From Chryseobacterium herbae (GTDB taxonomy: Bacteria; Bacteroidota; Bacteroidia; Flavobacteriales; Weeksellaceae): DNA of 64,000 bases. The stretch lies in the NCBI RefSeq assembly GCF_025154075.1, contig NZ_JAOAMU010000004.1, forward strand, positions 248,001 through 312,000, given 5' to 3'. Positions 1 through 8,461 of the stretch are shown piece after piece; positions within the stretch are counted from its first letter, which is position 1, and every line of letters begins with the position of its first letter. The notes beneath the pieces are model-generated. The model was not told where the DNA came from. It made no database searches and was given only the letters and a program-made list of their open reading frames with translations. A program made the position numbers and the translations under genes.

Positions 1-144
1 ACCGCATTTCATTTATACCTTATTATATGGTATCATTTCGTCATCACTTTAAATTGGATATTCATCATGTTTCCAAACTATTTTAAAACATTTTCTTATA
101 GTTATCTTCTATTGACATTGAAGTCCTTTCGGCACAATATTTTC

Positions 145-152
145 TAATTTTG
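145..152 (+). promoter_or_regulatory. -7 promoter box of dps
   Basis: TAATTTTG matches the flavobacterial -7 consensus TAnnTTTG. It covers an in-frame GTG at 152, so that GTG lies inside the promoter and the ATG at 173 is the better start. No clean -33 TTTG is seen at ideal spacing. Confidence 0.6.
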
Positions 153-172
153 TGAGTATAAAAAATAAACTT

Positions 173-649
173 ATGAAAAATGCAAGCATTATCGGCTTGA
201 AAGAAACCGACTGTAAAAACATTTCGGAAAAACTAAATATCCTTTTAGCCAACTATTCCATCTTCTATCAGAACACAAGAGGCTCACACTGGAATATCAA
301 AGGAGATCAGTTCTTTACCCTTCATCCGAAGTTTGAGGAATTGTACAACAGCCTGGTATTAAAGATCGATGAGATCGCAGAAAGAATCCTGACGTTAGGT
401 GCAACTCCTGCCCACAACTACTCCGACTATCTGAAAGTATCTACCATTAAGGAAAGCAAGGAAGTAACCGACGGTACAAAGAGTGTTGAGAATATTTTAA
501 GTTCATTTAAAGTAGTCCTGGATTTACAGAGAGAACTTCTGGACATTACGGATGCAGCGGGAGATGAAGGAACAAATTCCCAGATGAGCGACTACATCAC
601 AGAACAGGAAAAAGAAGTATGGATGTACAATTCTTATTTAGGGAAGTAA
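173..649 (+). CDS. dps: Dps/ferritin-like DNA-protection protein
   Basis: This 158-residue protein belongs to the Dps branch of the ferritin superfamily, which oxidises ferrous iron with peroxide, stores the ferric core in a dodecamer and protects DNA in the cytoplasm. The N-terminal helix carries the ferroxidase signature around HWNIKGDQFFTLHPKFEE and then the D-E-x2-E segment (KIDEIAERI), which together supply the inter-subunit iron site. The length is typical for Dps. I start it at ATG 173 because the upstream GTG falls in the promoter box. It stands alone, is followed by a hairpin terminator, and the next gene (pncB) has its own promoter. Confidence 0.9.
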   Translation: MKNASIIGLKETDCKNISEKLNILLANYSIFYQNTRGSHWNIKGDQFFTLHPKFEELYNSLVLKIDEIAERILTLGATPAHNYSDYLKVSTIKESKEVTDGTKSVENILSSFKVVLDLQRELLDITDAAGDEGTNSQMSDYITEQEKEVWMYNSYLGK

Positions 650-673
650 CCGGCAGAAATCCACTGATAAATA

Positions 674-706
674 AAAAAATCGCCTTACATTTAGGCGGTT
701 TTTATT
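674..706 (+). terminator. Rho-independent terminator after dps
   Basis: AAAAATCGCC and GGCGGTTTTT form a 10-bp stem (one G-T wobble) around a nine-base loop, followed by a T-rich tract. It ends the dps transcript just before the pncB promoter. Confidence 0.75.
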
Positions 707-715
707 TTAAATGAC

Positions 716-723
716 TATATTTG
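716..723 (+). promoter_or_regulatory. -7 promoter box of pncB
   Basis: TATATTTG matches TAnnTTTG and lies 19 bases before the pncB ATG. No clear -33 TTTG is visible because the terminator occupies that region. Confidence 0.55.
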
Positions 724-742
724 CGTTAAAATTACACATATT

Positions 743-1921
743 ATGTACGACGTTCGATTAAACTCTATACTGGATAACGATTTCTACAAAATCACCATGC
801 AGAATGCAGTGGTCAAATTATTTCCAAGCTCTATCGTAAAATACGAATTCATCAACAGAGGAAAGCATCAGTTTCCGGAAGGCTTTGATGCAGCTTTAAA
901 AGAAGCCGTCAATAAAATGGCAGAGCTGAAGCTGACCAAAGATGAAAAGAAATTCATGGCCAGAACCTGTCCTTATATAGACCTTCCCTACCTTGATTTC
1001 CTTGAAGGCTATCACTACGATCCGTCTGAAGTGAAAATTCATCAGGAAGGAAGCGAGCTCTCCGTAACCGTGGAAGGGCTTTGGTACAGAACGATTCTGT
1101 GGGAAGTTCCTTTACTTGCTTTGATCAGTGAGTTGCATTACGAAATGAATCATATGGAAAGAGATTCCAATGATATTGTGATGAACAGAACTTTGGAAAA
1201 AGCGGATTCTCTGGCCCGACTTGGCGTTAATTTCGCAGAATTCGGGACCAGAAGAAGACACTCCTATAAAGTACAGAATCTGGTCATGGAAGCTTTAACA
1301 CAAAATAAACAATCCACATTCATCGGAAGTTCCAACGTTCATTTTGCGATGAAGTTCGGGGTAAAACCAATCGGTACGCACGCGCACGAATGGTTTATGT
1401 TCCATGCTGCTGAATACGGATTCAAAATGGCCAATGAAATGGCTCTTGAACATTGGGTAGATGTCTACAGAGGAGACCTTGGAGTAGCCCTTTCAGACAC
1501 TTATACCACGGATGTTTTTTTCCAACAGTTTGATAAGAAGTTCGCAAAACTGTTTGACGGCGTTCGTCACGACAGCGGTGATCCTCTGGAATTTGCAGAC
1601 AAGACCATTGCTCATTATAAAAATAACGGAATCAATCCTTTATTCAAATACATCATCTTCTCCGATGCCTTGAACCTTGAAAAGGTAGAGGAAATCACCA
1701 ATTACTGCAAAGGAAAGATTGGAGTTTCATTTGGAATCGGCACCAATCTTACCAATGATGTCGGTTTAAAACCAATGAATATCGTCATGAAACTAATTGG
1801 TGTACAGGCTCCAAACAAAGAATGGATTCCAACAGTAAAACTTTCCGACGAACACGGGAAATACACTGGTGATCCGAAAATGATCGAATTGGCTAAGGAA
1901 TTTTTGAGAATAAAAGATTAG
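743..1921 (+). CDS. pncB: Nicotinate phosphoribosyltransferase
   Basis: PncB converts nicotinate and PRPP to nicotinate mononucleotide in the NAD salvage (Preiss-Handler) pathway, in the cytoplasm, with ATP hydrolysis. The 392 residues match the usual bacterial length of about 400. Family motifs are visible: FGTRRRHSYK near 167-176, GTHAHEWFM at 211-219 with the histidine thought to be phosphorylated, GVRHDSGDP at 273-281 for the phosphoribosyl/phosphate site, and FGIGTNLTND further on. It has its own promoter box and looks monocistronic. The short downstream gap holds degenerate repeats. Confidence 0.95.
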   Translation: MYDVRLNSILDNDFYKITMQNAVVKLFPSSIVKYEFINRGKHQFPEGFDAALKEAVNKMAELKLTKDEKKFMARTCPYIDLPYLDFLEGYHYDPSEVKIHQEGSELSVTVEGLWYRTILWEVPLLALISELHYEMNHMERDSNDIVMNRTLEKADSLARLGVNFAEFGTRRRHSYKVQNLVMEALTQNKQSTFIGSSNVHFAMKFGVKPIGTHAHEWFMFHAAEYGFKMANEMALEHWVDVYRGDLGVALSDTYTTDVFFQQFDKKFAKLFDGVRHDSGDPLEFADKTIAHYKNNGINPLFKYIIFSDALNLEKVEEITNYCKGKIGVSFGIGTNLTNDVGLKPMNIVMKLIGVQAPNKEWIPTVKLSDEHGKYTGDPKMIELAKEFLRIKD

Positions 1922-1998
1922 ATTTTAGATATCAGACGTCAGATTTCAGATTTCAGACATAAGATGTTAGATATTGGACTTATAATACAATCATTGCT
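1922..1998. repeat. Short degenerate repeats (TCAGATTTCAGA-like)
   Basis: The gap between pncB and the next gene has several near-copies of a 7-10 base unit, such as TCAGATTTCAGATTTCAGAC and TTAGATATCAGAC. It is non-coding. A role is not evident; it may be slippage-derived. Confidence 0.4.
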
Positions 1999-2469
1999 AT
2001 GAAATTAAAAATTTATGTATCCATCTCTTTTTTAATGGCAATTTTATCTTTTGCCCAGGAAAAGAAAGCAGAAAAGGCAACATTCAATCAGGAACTGGCG
2101 ACCTCTCTCGGTGCAGATCAGTATGGAATGAAAGCCTACACCATTGTGATGCTTACCACAGGCACTACAAAAATTGAAGACAAAGCCAAAATGGGCGAAG
2201 TAATGAAAGGCCATATGACGAATATCGGAAAGCTAGCTGATGAAGGAAAAATAGTGGTGGCCGGTCCATTTTTAGAAAAGAACAAAGAAAACTACCGTGG
2301 TATGTTTATCTTCAATACAAAATCTAAGGAAGAAGCTGAGCAATGGGTAAAAACAGATCCCGCTGTACAGGCCGGCGTCTTCAGTTATGAAATTTTCCCG
2401 TGGTATGGATCTGCGGCGTTGCCTTTATATCTGAAGCATCATGAGGAAATATCGAAAACGAATCCATAG
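1999..2469 (+). CDS. Secreted YciI-like domain protein
   Basis: A 156-residue protein with a Sec signal peptide (about residues 1-19, ending in SFAQ) and a YCII-related alpha/beta domain at about 45-140. The domain shows the family pattern: a hydrophobic strand, a loop (MGEVMKGHMTNIGKLADEGKIVVAGPF, given in part) and the G-x-F/IF strand with a later acidic helix. YciI proteins adopt a ferredoxin-like fold and their biochemical role is mostly unknown. The signal peptide places this one in the periplasm or outside, unusual for a family that is mainly cytosolic. The next gene begins two bases after its stop, so the two are probably co-transcribed. Confidence 0.75.
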   Translation: MKLKIYVSISFLMAILSFAQEKKAEKATFNQELATSLGADQYGMKAYTIVMLTTGTTKIEDKAKMGEVMKGHMTNIGKLADEGKIVVAGPFLEKNKENYRGMFIFNTKSKEEAEQWVKTDPAVQAGVFSYEIFPWYGSAALPLYLKHHEEISKTNP

Positions 2470-2471
2470 CA

Positions 2472-3068
2472 GTGGGCTTTTACAGTAAATTTTCGGAACA
2501 GGATCTGATTGAATCTTATAAGAATCAGTTGGATTATCAGGGCAAACCGGATCAGGAAATCATAAACGAAATTTTAAGCAGAGGCTCTCTGGAAGATTTT
2601 CAGGATAAAATTAAAAGTCAACATTTGTTTTTGAATGAACAAAACAGACTGATAAGAGAGATTCATGGGCATTATATGAACAAATTATCCAAGCAGGAAT
2701 GTTTGTCATTACTAAGCTCTGATTTCTTATCCGATAAAACCATCGGAATCCTTGTCAACACAAAATACAATCAGATCCATCGGAAAGTGGAGAACTTAAA
2801 AGTTGATTCGGATACTTTAATGTTCAGCATTTTTGGAACTATCGTAGCCTCCGTTGTCAGTACCATTGTTATTTTGATCGTTTTATACAAATTTATATTT
2901 CTATCAGTTTTCGCTTTTGGTTTACTTATACCTGCTTATATCATTAATTATTGGATCATAGGATTATTTACCGGAAAAACACGTGATAATTTGGCCGTAT
3001 TTATTGCCACATTTATAGCGACTTTACTTAATTGTGTGTATTCTATTTTTCTTATTAATTATTCTTAA
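2472..3068 (+). CDS. Hypothetical membrane protein
   Basis: I do not recognise this 198-residue protein. The start is a GTG two bases after the preceding stop; no ATG fits better. Residues 1-110 are soluble and helical, with charged and amphipathic segments. The C-terminal 85 residues hold three to four membrane helices (about 118-140, 143-163 and 172-195). There is no signal peptide, so the N-terminal part is probably cytoplasmic. Its position directly behind a secreted YciI-like gene suggests one transcription unit. Confidence 0.65.
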   Translation: MGFYSKFSEQDLIESYKNQLDYQGKPDQEIINEILSRGSLEDFQDKIKSQHLFLNEQNRLIREIHGHYMNKLSKQECLSLLSSDFLSDKTIGILVNTKYNQIHRKVENLKVDSDTLMFSIFGTIVASVVSTIVILIVLYKFIFLSVFAFGLLIPAYIINYWIIGLFTGKTRDNLAVFIATFIATLLNCVYSIFLINYS

Positions 3069-3098
3069 TAAGATAATCCTCTAAAAAAACAAAAACAA

Positions 3099-3563
3099 AT
3101 GGGTCTATTATCAAACATTCTTTGGGCATTTCACAGAAAAAGCTATAACAGCATCGAAGATTTCAATACGGAAATCACAGATTATCAGACACGTATTTTA
3201 AAAGAAAAAACATCCTGGGAACCTTATACGATCGTGATAGATGCACCTGAAATAAACGTTTTCTATGAAGCGTGGATCAAAGGAAAAGAAGATATCGCGA
3301 CCAACGAAACATTACTGGGTGATGAAAATGATGTATTAAGTGAAGATAATAGTGATTTTGGTATGTTTCAGGCAGAGTTTTCTGCAAGACTAAAAGCAAG
3401 CAACGGTGTCAATTTTACAGCTCTGGATTTACTGTATCAGTTACAAAATCAGGTTAGTCAAAAAGACCTCGGAGATCACATCTTTTTTGAAGGGCTCACA
3501 CCGAACGATGCCGGGCAAGAAGAGAATAACACACCAACCTACTCTATGTATTTAGGGAGCTAA
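3099..3563 (+). CDS. Conserved hypothetical cytosolic protein
   Basis: A 154-residue acidic protein without a signal peptide or membrane helix, which I cannot assign. Features are an N-terminal amphipathic segment (MGLLSNILWAFHRKSYNS), an aromatic stretch around residues 45-65 and an acidic low-complexity stretch near 80-92. The C-terminal tail is Asn/Thr-rich. It follows the membrane gene by 30 bases and probably shares its transcript. Steady codon usage and a clean start support it as a real gene. Confidence 0.6.
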   Translation: MGLLSNILWAFHRKSYNSIEDFNTEITDYQTRILKEKTSWEPYTIVIDAPEINVFYEAWIKGKEDIATNETLLGDENDVLSEDNSDFGMFQAEFSARLKASNGVNFTALDLLYQLQNQVSQKDLGDHIFFEGLTPNDAGQEENNTPTYSMYLGS

Positions 3564-3614
3564 TCAAATTACTGCTCCATTACCTCGCAGGATATCTAAT
3601 TAAAATCACATAAC

Positions 3615-4181
3615 ATGAAACTTCGGAATAAAAAACCAGCCTTACTTTTAATTGACATTCAAAAAGGATTTCTTGACGAACACTATTGGGGCGGAAACAG
3701 AAATAACAAAACAGCAGAACAAATCAGTGGAAAAATATTAGAAAGATGGAGAGAATTAAACTTGCCCATATTCCACATCAGACACAGCTCACTTAATCCT
3801 GATTCAAAACTTCATGAAACCCATACCGGATTTGAATTCAATGATTATGTACTTCCAAAAGATGTTGAACCTGTTATTACAAAAAATGTAAATAGCGCTT
3901 TCATAGGAACGAATTTAAAAGAGCAACTTGATCAACAGCACATCAATTCTTTAGTGATTATTGGAATAACGACCAATCACTGTGTTTCTACCACCACCAG
4001 AATGGCTGGAAACTACGGGTATGAAACCTATGTCATTTCAGATGCCACTGCAACTTTTGACAGAGTAGGAATACATGGTGAAAAATATGATTCAGAATTA
4101 ATACATTTGACCAGTCTCGCCAATTTAAATGATGAATTTGCCAATGTGTGGAGTTCAGAAAAATTATTAAACGAATTATAG
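3615..4181 (+). CDS. Isochorismatase-family cysteine hydrolase
   Basis: A 188-residue hydrolase of the isochorismatase/nicotinamidase fold. The catalytic triad can be read as Asp14 (LLIDIQKGFLD), Lys90 (ITKNVNSAF) and Cys123 (ITTNHCVSTT), followed by the usual TTRMAG loop. Family members hydrolyse isochorismate, nicotinamide or carbamoyl compounds. The NHCV context and the lack of the nicotinamidase metal site (D-x-H-x-H) argue against a true nicotinamidase, so pncA is not assigned despite pncB lying 2.5 kb away. It is cytosolic and apparently monocistronic. Confidence 0.85.
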   Translation: MKLRNKKPALLLIDIQKGFLDEHYWGGNRNNKTAEQISGKILERWRELNLPIFHIRHSSLNPDSKLHETHTGFEFNDYVLPKDVEPVITKNVNSAFIGTNLKEQLDQQHINSLVIIGITTNHCVSTTTRMAGNYGYETYVISDATATFDRVGIHGEKYDSELIHLTSLANLNDEFANVWSSEKLLNEL

Positions 4182-4261
4182 AAAACTCGGGTCTCACTTA
4201 AAAAGATTCGATAAAAATCAATTAAATCATTATGTAACATCATAGTGATTTATTTTTTCAG

Positions 4262-4269
4262 TATCTTAG
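4262..4269 (+). promoter_or_regulatory. Possible -7 box before the GG-leader peptide gene
   Basis: TATCTTAG matches TAnnTTTG at seven of eight positions and lies 50 bases before the ATG at 4320. No -33 TTTG was found, so support is weak. Confidence 0.3.
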
Positions 4270-4319
4270 AACTTCATTTTCAGAAATATACAAATTAAAA
4301 CCATTAAAAAATTAATTCC

Positions 4320-4556
4320 ATGAAAAAAACGAACCTATCCAAACTATCGAGAACAGAACTGAAAGAAGTATTCGGAGGAACACTGTATCCGGCACCATGT
4401 CCCGGAGGATGCCCGGGTGAGGCTATGATCAGATGTCCTGACGGCTCCACCACGATGACTAATTTTATATGCATGGGGAACAGATGCGAACCGGCTGCAA
4501 TGTGCAAACCACTGGTTCTTGAGCCTTTTCCAGATCCGATTACGATCACTCCATAA
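4320..4556 (+). CDS. Bacteriocin-like peptide with GG leader
   Basis: A 78-residue precursor. The leader is MKKTNLSKLSRTELKEVFGG, with Gly-Gly at 19-20, the cleavage signal of C39-peptidase ABC exporters. The LSRxELKxVFGG pattern matches the leaders of the bacteriocin-like family common in Chryseobacterium. The core is Pro/Gly-rich with six cysteines at 27, 31, 39, 51, 56 and 62, enough for three disulfides. No exporter, immunity gene or modification enzyme lies in this window, so processing would have to act in trans. It has a good terminator just downstream. Whether the product is antimicrobial is unknown. Confidence 0.75.
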   Translation: MKKTNLSKLSRTELKEVFGGTLYPAPCPGGCPGEAMIRCPDGSTTMTNFICMGNRCEPAAMCKPLVLEPFPDPITITP

Positions 4557-4572
4557 TCTGATCAACAAAAAT

Positions 4573-4598
4573 AAAGTGAGCTTTCCGGCTCACTTTTT
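4573..4598 (+). terminator. Rho-independent terminator after the GG-leader gene
   Basis: AAAGTGAGC and GCTCACTTT form a perfect 9-bp stem with a six-base loop, followed by TT and a T-rich stretch. Confidence 0.85.
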
Positions 4599-4686
4599 CA
4601 TTATTAAAAAGATCACTCTACTCGTTTTCAAAGCAATACACCACTGATCACAGGTTTTTATTATCTTTAAATAAACAAAAACTGCT

Positions 4687-5442
4687 ATGAAAACGATCGA
4701 AGAAGTACTGAAAAAACTGGATGAAATCATCATCTGGTGCAAAGAAAACCAAAGCCCGGCCGGATATTTCGCATGTACATACCGTATTATGACCGCGCAG
4801 GTACTAAAAGGAATTCAACAGAAAAAATTTGAAGACAATCCGAGAATGACCCTGCTCGATATCGCTTTTGCACAAAGGTATCTGGAAGCCTGGGAAAATT
4901 ACAGCAAAGGAAAAAAATGCACCCAATCGTGGTACACAGCTTTTGAAGCGACGAAAAATAAAAATCTTTTGATTTTACAGCATATTTTTCTGGGAATGAA
5001 TGCCCATATTAATCTCGACCTCGGGATTTCTGCAGCAACGGTGATGCCTTACCGTAAAATAAATCCGCTTAAAAAAGATTTTGAAAACATCAATACGGTC
5101 ATCGCCTCAATCAACCAACAGGTTCAGGACTCTTTGAATACCATATGTTATCCCGTCAATCTCATTGATAAAATTTCCAACGGAAAAGATAACGCCATTC
5201 TGGATTTCGCTATTTCCAAAGCAAGACAAACCTCCTGGGCCACAGCAGTTATTGCATCCAACACGCCCAACTTTCTCAGAGAATCAGTCATCCATATTGT
5301 AGATTATGCCGCAGCAAAAGTCGCCTCACAGATTTTAAATCCTAAAATATTGACTCCAGCTCTGACTAAAGAACTGAAAAAATGCGAGAGCAATGATGTG
5401 GTAAAGAATATTGAAATCTTATCCGGAACGAAAGTAGTTTAG
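4687..5442 (+). CDS. DUF5995-like protein
   Basis: A 251-residue all-helical cytosolic protein. The central segment HIFLGMNAHINLDLG (about 98-112), followed by a second conserved stretch (ASINQQVQDSLN), matches what I remember of the DUF5995 family, whose function is unknown. The two histidines and acidic residue in NAHINLD could bind a metal, as in helical-bundle metalloproteins, but that is inference. No signal peptide is seen. The gene stands alone, with a weak -7-like TATCTTTA at 4662-4669. Confidence 0.6.
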   Translation: MKTIEEVLKKLDEIIIWCKENQSPAGYFACTYRIMTAQVLKGIQQKKFEDNPRMTLLDIAFAQRYLEAWENYSKGKKCTQSWYTAFEATKNKNLLILQHIFLGMNAHINLDLGISAATVMPYRKINPLKKDFENINTVIASINQQVQDSLNTICYPVNLIDKISNGKDNAILDFAISKARQTSWATAVIASNTPNFLRESVIHIVDYAAAKVASQILNPKILTPALTKELKKCESNDVVKNIEILSGTKVV

Positions 5443-5558
5443 AGAGTAGAAAATGTAGAATGAAAGAGCAAAGTACAACTGCAAAACACAGTAACTTCCC
5501 GCTTCCCTCCTCCATCTTCCAATCCCTCATTTAAAGTATAAATTAATTTTTCTTTTTG

Positions 5559-5566
5559 TAATTTTG
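5559..5566 (+). promoter_or_regulatory. -7 promoter box very close to the rmuC start
   Basis: TAATTTTG is a full match to TAnnTTTG and ends only four bases before ATG 5571. Transcription from it would start at or within a few bases of the start codon, so the mRNA may be leaderless. Confidence 0.5.
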
Positions 5567-5570
5567 AAAC

Positions 5571-7073
5571 ATGGAGATGACCTATTTAATTATCGGATGT
5601 ATTGCCGGCGGAGTTCTTGGAGCCGTTATTTTGTATTTTGCCTTAAAATCGTCTACAGTTTCAAGAATTTCTTATGATGAACTGAACAATCTGTATATCA
5701 AAAACCAATCGGATCTTGAAAATCTTCATCTGAAAGTTCAGGAACTGACCCAAAATATCGGCAGAGAAAAAGAGCAAAATCAATTACAGACCGATCTTCT
5801 GAATGATCTGAAAAATGAATACGCAAAAATTTCCGCAGAACACGCTTCGTTGAATTCCCAGTTTTTGGAACAGAAGCAGCTCAATTTGAAACAGGGCACT
5901 CAAATAGAAACCCTGGTTTCCGAGAAACAACATATTTTTGCTAAAAATTCTGAACTTTCTGCTAAAAACGACAGCATGCAGCAGTCTCTTGATACCCAGA
6001 AGGAAGAAATCACCAAAATCCAGGATGAATCAAAACTACAGTTTGAAAATCTGGCTAATAAAATCTTGGAAGAAAAAACAGAGAAATTCACCACTTTAAA
6101 TCAAAATAATTTAAAAAATATTCTGGAACCTTTCCAGGAAAAAATTACCGACCTTAAAAACAGGGTGAACGAAGCTTATGAAAAGGAAAATAAGGAACGT
6201 TTCTCACTTGCAGAAAAAGTAAAAGAACTGGCAGAACTGAACCAGCAAATTTCCGAAGACGCAAAAAAACTGACAAGAGCTTTGAAAGGAGAAAGCAAAA
6301 CCCAGGGAAACTGGGGTGAAATGATCCTTGAAAGCATTCTTGAAAAATCAGGACTCGTAAAAGGAAGAGAATATTTCCTTGAGCATGAGCTTCGTGACGA
6401 AGACAATAAAGCCCTTTTTTCTGAATTTTCAGGAAAGAAAATGCGTCCCGATGCCGTTATAAAATATCCGGATGAAAGAAATGTGATCATTGATTCCAAA
6501 GTTTCGCTGACTGCCTTCACAGAACTGGTAGATGAGACCGATCAGGATGTATATGCCATAAAACTTAGTCAGCATTTAGGTTCGATCAAAAATCATATTT
6601 TGCAACTGAGTCAGAAAGCATATGACGACTATGGAAAATCACTGGATTTCGTGATGATGTTTATTCCGAGTGAGCCGGCTTATATTGCAGCTATGCAGGC
6701 TGACCAAAACCTCTGGAATTTTGCTTATGACAGAAGAATTCTTCTGCTAAACCCGAGCAATCTGATCACTTCCCTGAAACTGATTGCAGATCTTTGGAAA
6801 CGTGAATACCAAAACAAAAACTCCATGGAGATTGCTGACCGAGGGGCGAGGCTGTATGATAAATTTGTAGGTTTTGTGGAAAACCTTGAGAAGGTAGGGA
6901 AAAATCTGGACCAGGCTAAAAATGTTTACAATGATGCCTACAAACAGCTTTCTACCGGAAATGATAACCTTGTGATTCAAACTCAGAAACTGAAATCGTT
7001 GGGTATTAAAAACAAAAAAGATTTACCACAAAGTCTTATTGACAATGGTAATTTTCCAGATAAAGAAAACTAA
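5571..7073 (+). CDS. rmuC: DNA recombination protein RmuC
   Basis: A 500-residue RmuC homologue. RmuC proteins limit inverted-repeat and slippage rearrangements and carry a PD-(D/E)xK nuclease-like core. An N-terminal membrane anchor (about 4-26) is followed by a long coiled coil (about 35-225) and the conserved domain: GNWGEMILESILEKSGL near 247-263, then RPDAVIKYPDERNVIIDSKVSL (in part) with the D...DSK pattern of the nuclease fold. Length and order match E. coli RmuC (475 residues). A second in-frame ATG lies at 5577. The 141-residue membrane gene starts four bases after its stop, so the pair is probably co-transcribed. Confidence 0.93.
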   Translation: MEMTYLIIGCIAGGVLGAVILYFALKSSTVSRISYDELNNLYIKNQSDLENLHLKVQELTQNIGREKEQNQLQTDLLNDLKNEYAKISAEHASLNSQFLEQKQLNLKQGTQIETLVSEKQHIFAKNSELSAKNDSMQQSLDTQKEEITKIQDESKLQFENLANKILEEKTEKFTTLNQNNLKNILEPFQEKITDLKNRVNEAYEKENKERFSLAEKVKELAELNQQISEDAKKLTRALKGESKTQGNWGEMILESILEKSGLVKGREYFLEHELRDEDNKALFSEFSGKKMRPDAVIKYPDERNVIIDSKVSLTAFTELVDETDQDVYAIKLSQHLGSIKNHILQLSQKAYDDYGKSLDFVMMFIPSEPAYIAAMQADQNLWNFAYDRRILLLNPSNLITSLKLIADLWKREYQNKNSMEIADRGARLYDKFVGFVENLEKVGKNLDQAKNVYNDAYKQLSTGNDNLVIQTQKLKSLGIKNKKDLPQSLIDNGNFPDKEN

Positions 7074-7077
7074 TCTT

Positions 7078-7503
7078 ATGAAAAAAAGTCACATCATCTT
7101 AATAGTAAGTATTCTTGTTTTTGTAATTTCCCTGGCTTTGCCCGCAGTTTTTACAGGAAAGGATAATGAGATGTATGGTTTGGCTCTTTTTCTGCTGGGA
7201 TGGGCTGATCTTTCCGGAGACGGAACTTCATGGCTGGCAAATCCTATTCTTTTATTCTCCTGGATTTTCCTGTTGGTCAAGCAGCCTAAGATTGCGGCTT
7301 TTTTAGGTTTATTTTCTGTAGGCGTAGCGCTTTATTATTTTACGGAAACCGAAATAACCGTTAATGAAGCAGGACATAAATCTCCTATAACTTCGTACGG
7401 ACCGGGATATTATCTGTGGCTGGCAAGCTGTGTCACCATGTTTGTCGGCAGTTTGCTTCTCTTGCGATCTAAGCCTGATCCTCAGATCGGTTTGAAAAAT
7501 TAA
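7078..7503 (+). CDS. Small four-helix membrane protein
   Basis: A 141-residue protein with four predicted membrane helices (about 5-24, 33-48 with polar breaks, 58-74/78-93 and 114-134). I prefer ATG 7078, four bases after the rmuC stop, over an upstream in-frame start inside rmuC. I do not recognise the family. Its short hydrophobic pattern, with a conserved-looking GPGYYLWLAS segment, recurs in small flavobacterial membrane proteins. Role unknown. Confidence 0.65.
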   Translation: MKKSHIILIVSILVFVISLALPAVFTGKDNEMYGLALFLLGWADLSGDGTSWLANPILLFSWIFLLVKQPKIAAFLGLFSVGVALYYFTETEITVNEAGHKSPITSYGPGYYLWLASCVTMFVGSLLLLRSKPDPQIGLKN

Positions 7504-7521
7504 ACTCCAAAAACTCACCGT

Positions 7522-8370
7522 ATGTTATCCTTTGCAGCCTATCCGTATCCCAAATCTGATTCTTATAAAGAGATTCTGGTTTCGTCAATGGTTGCTGGCC
7601 TTTTATTCTATATATTTCTCATCGTTTTCCAGCCTTTTGGAACAGAAAACTTCCATCATCAATATAAGTATCTTCTGCTTTTCCCCTATTCCCTCATCTT
7701 TGGTACCTCTTTCTTTATTGCAGATTTCTGCATCATCCGTTTCAAAGACTGGAACATCGGCTTCGAATTACTGAAACTGATCGGAATTATTTTTTTAGCT
7801 TCCATCCTATCTTACTTTTATAATACTTTAGTAATCAGCCATGTTAAACTGAGTTTCATCAACTTTCTTTATATGTTTCTCTACTGTCTGGCATTGGGAA
7901 TTCCTATTTCCACAATTTATGTATTGTCAAGGTATATTTATTTAAAAAGCATTCACGAAAGAACAGCTGATCAGGTTTCAAAGCAGCTGGCAGATTATCA
8001 CCAACCAACAGATCATAAATTCGATACAACACTAAATATAGCTGCCAACCAGACTAATCTGCAGATCCCTGAGAATTATTTTATCTGCGCGCAGTCAATG
8101 GAGAACTACTGTTCGGTTTACTTTATAGAAGATCATATAGTGAAAAAAGTATTGATCAGAATCAGTTTGTCCGATCTTTTGAATCAGATACAGACAGATA
8201 AGATAAAAAGATGTCACCGGTCTTATATTCTCAATTTAAATCACGTCAAAAGTCTTAAAGGAAATGCACAGGGCTACAAACTTTTTCTTTCAGAAATTGA
8301 TTTTGAAATCCCTGTTTCCAGAAGCTTTATCTCATTAATTATTCCCAGATTAAAAGATTTAAAAACTTAA
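7522..8370 (+). CDS. Membrane-bound LytTR-type transcription regulator
   Basis: A 282-residue protein joining an N-terminal membrane part (four helices at about 20-42, 51-68, 86-106 and 113-138) to a C-terminal LytTR DNA-binding domain at about 180-280. The LytTR part shows the family pattern: an aromatic ENYC segment (QSMENYCSVYF), the long KVLIRISLSDLL helix/strand, and the HRSYILNLNHVKSL motif with the Arg that contacts DNA. Such proteins have no receiver domain and are thought to sense a membrane or small-molecule signal. Targets are unknown. It follows the small membrane gene by 18 bases. Confidence 0.85.
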   Translation: MLSFAAYPYPKSDSYKEILVSSMVAGLLFYIFLIVFQPFGTENFHHQYKYLLLFPYSLIFGTSFFIADFCIIRFKDWNIGFELLKLIGIIFLASILSYFYNTLVISHVKLSFINFLYMFLYCLALGIPISTIYVLSRYIYLKSIHERTADQVSKQLADYHQPTDHKFDTTLNIAANQTNLQIPENYFICAQSMENYCSVYFIEDHIVKKVLIRISLSDLLNQIQTDKIKRCHRSYILNLNHVKSLKGNAQGYKLFLSEIDFEIPVSRSFISLIIPRLKDLKT

Positions 8371-8461
8371 CATTTGTAATTCGTCACATTTCTTTGTCAT
8401 TGATCACTTTAATTTGGTAAAGCTTATTGCAAACTGCAATTTTGTTCAAAATTTATCCACA

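Noticed and set aside
152..172. Earlier GTG start for Dps
   Set aside because: The GTG lies within the TAATTTTG promoter box, so it cannot be in the message from that promoter.
3615..4181. Nicotinamidase (pncA) near pncB
   Set aside because: The triad is present, but the metal-binding D-x-H-x-H of nicotinamidases is not seen.
4304..4568. Antisense frames opposite the GG-leader gene
   Set aside because: They lack family features; the plus-strand frame has a leader motif, ordered Cys residues and a terminator.
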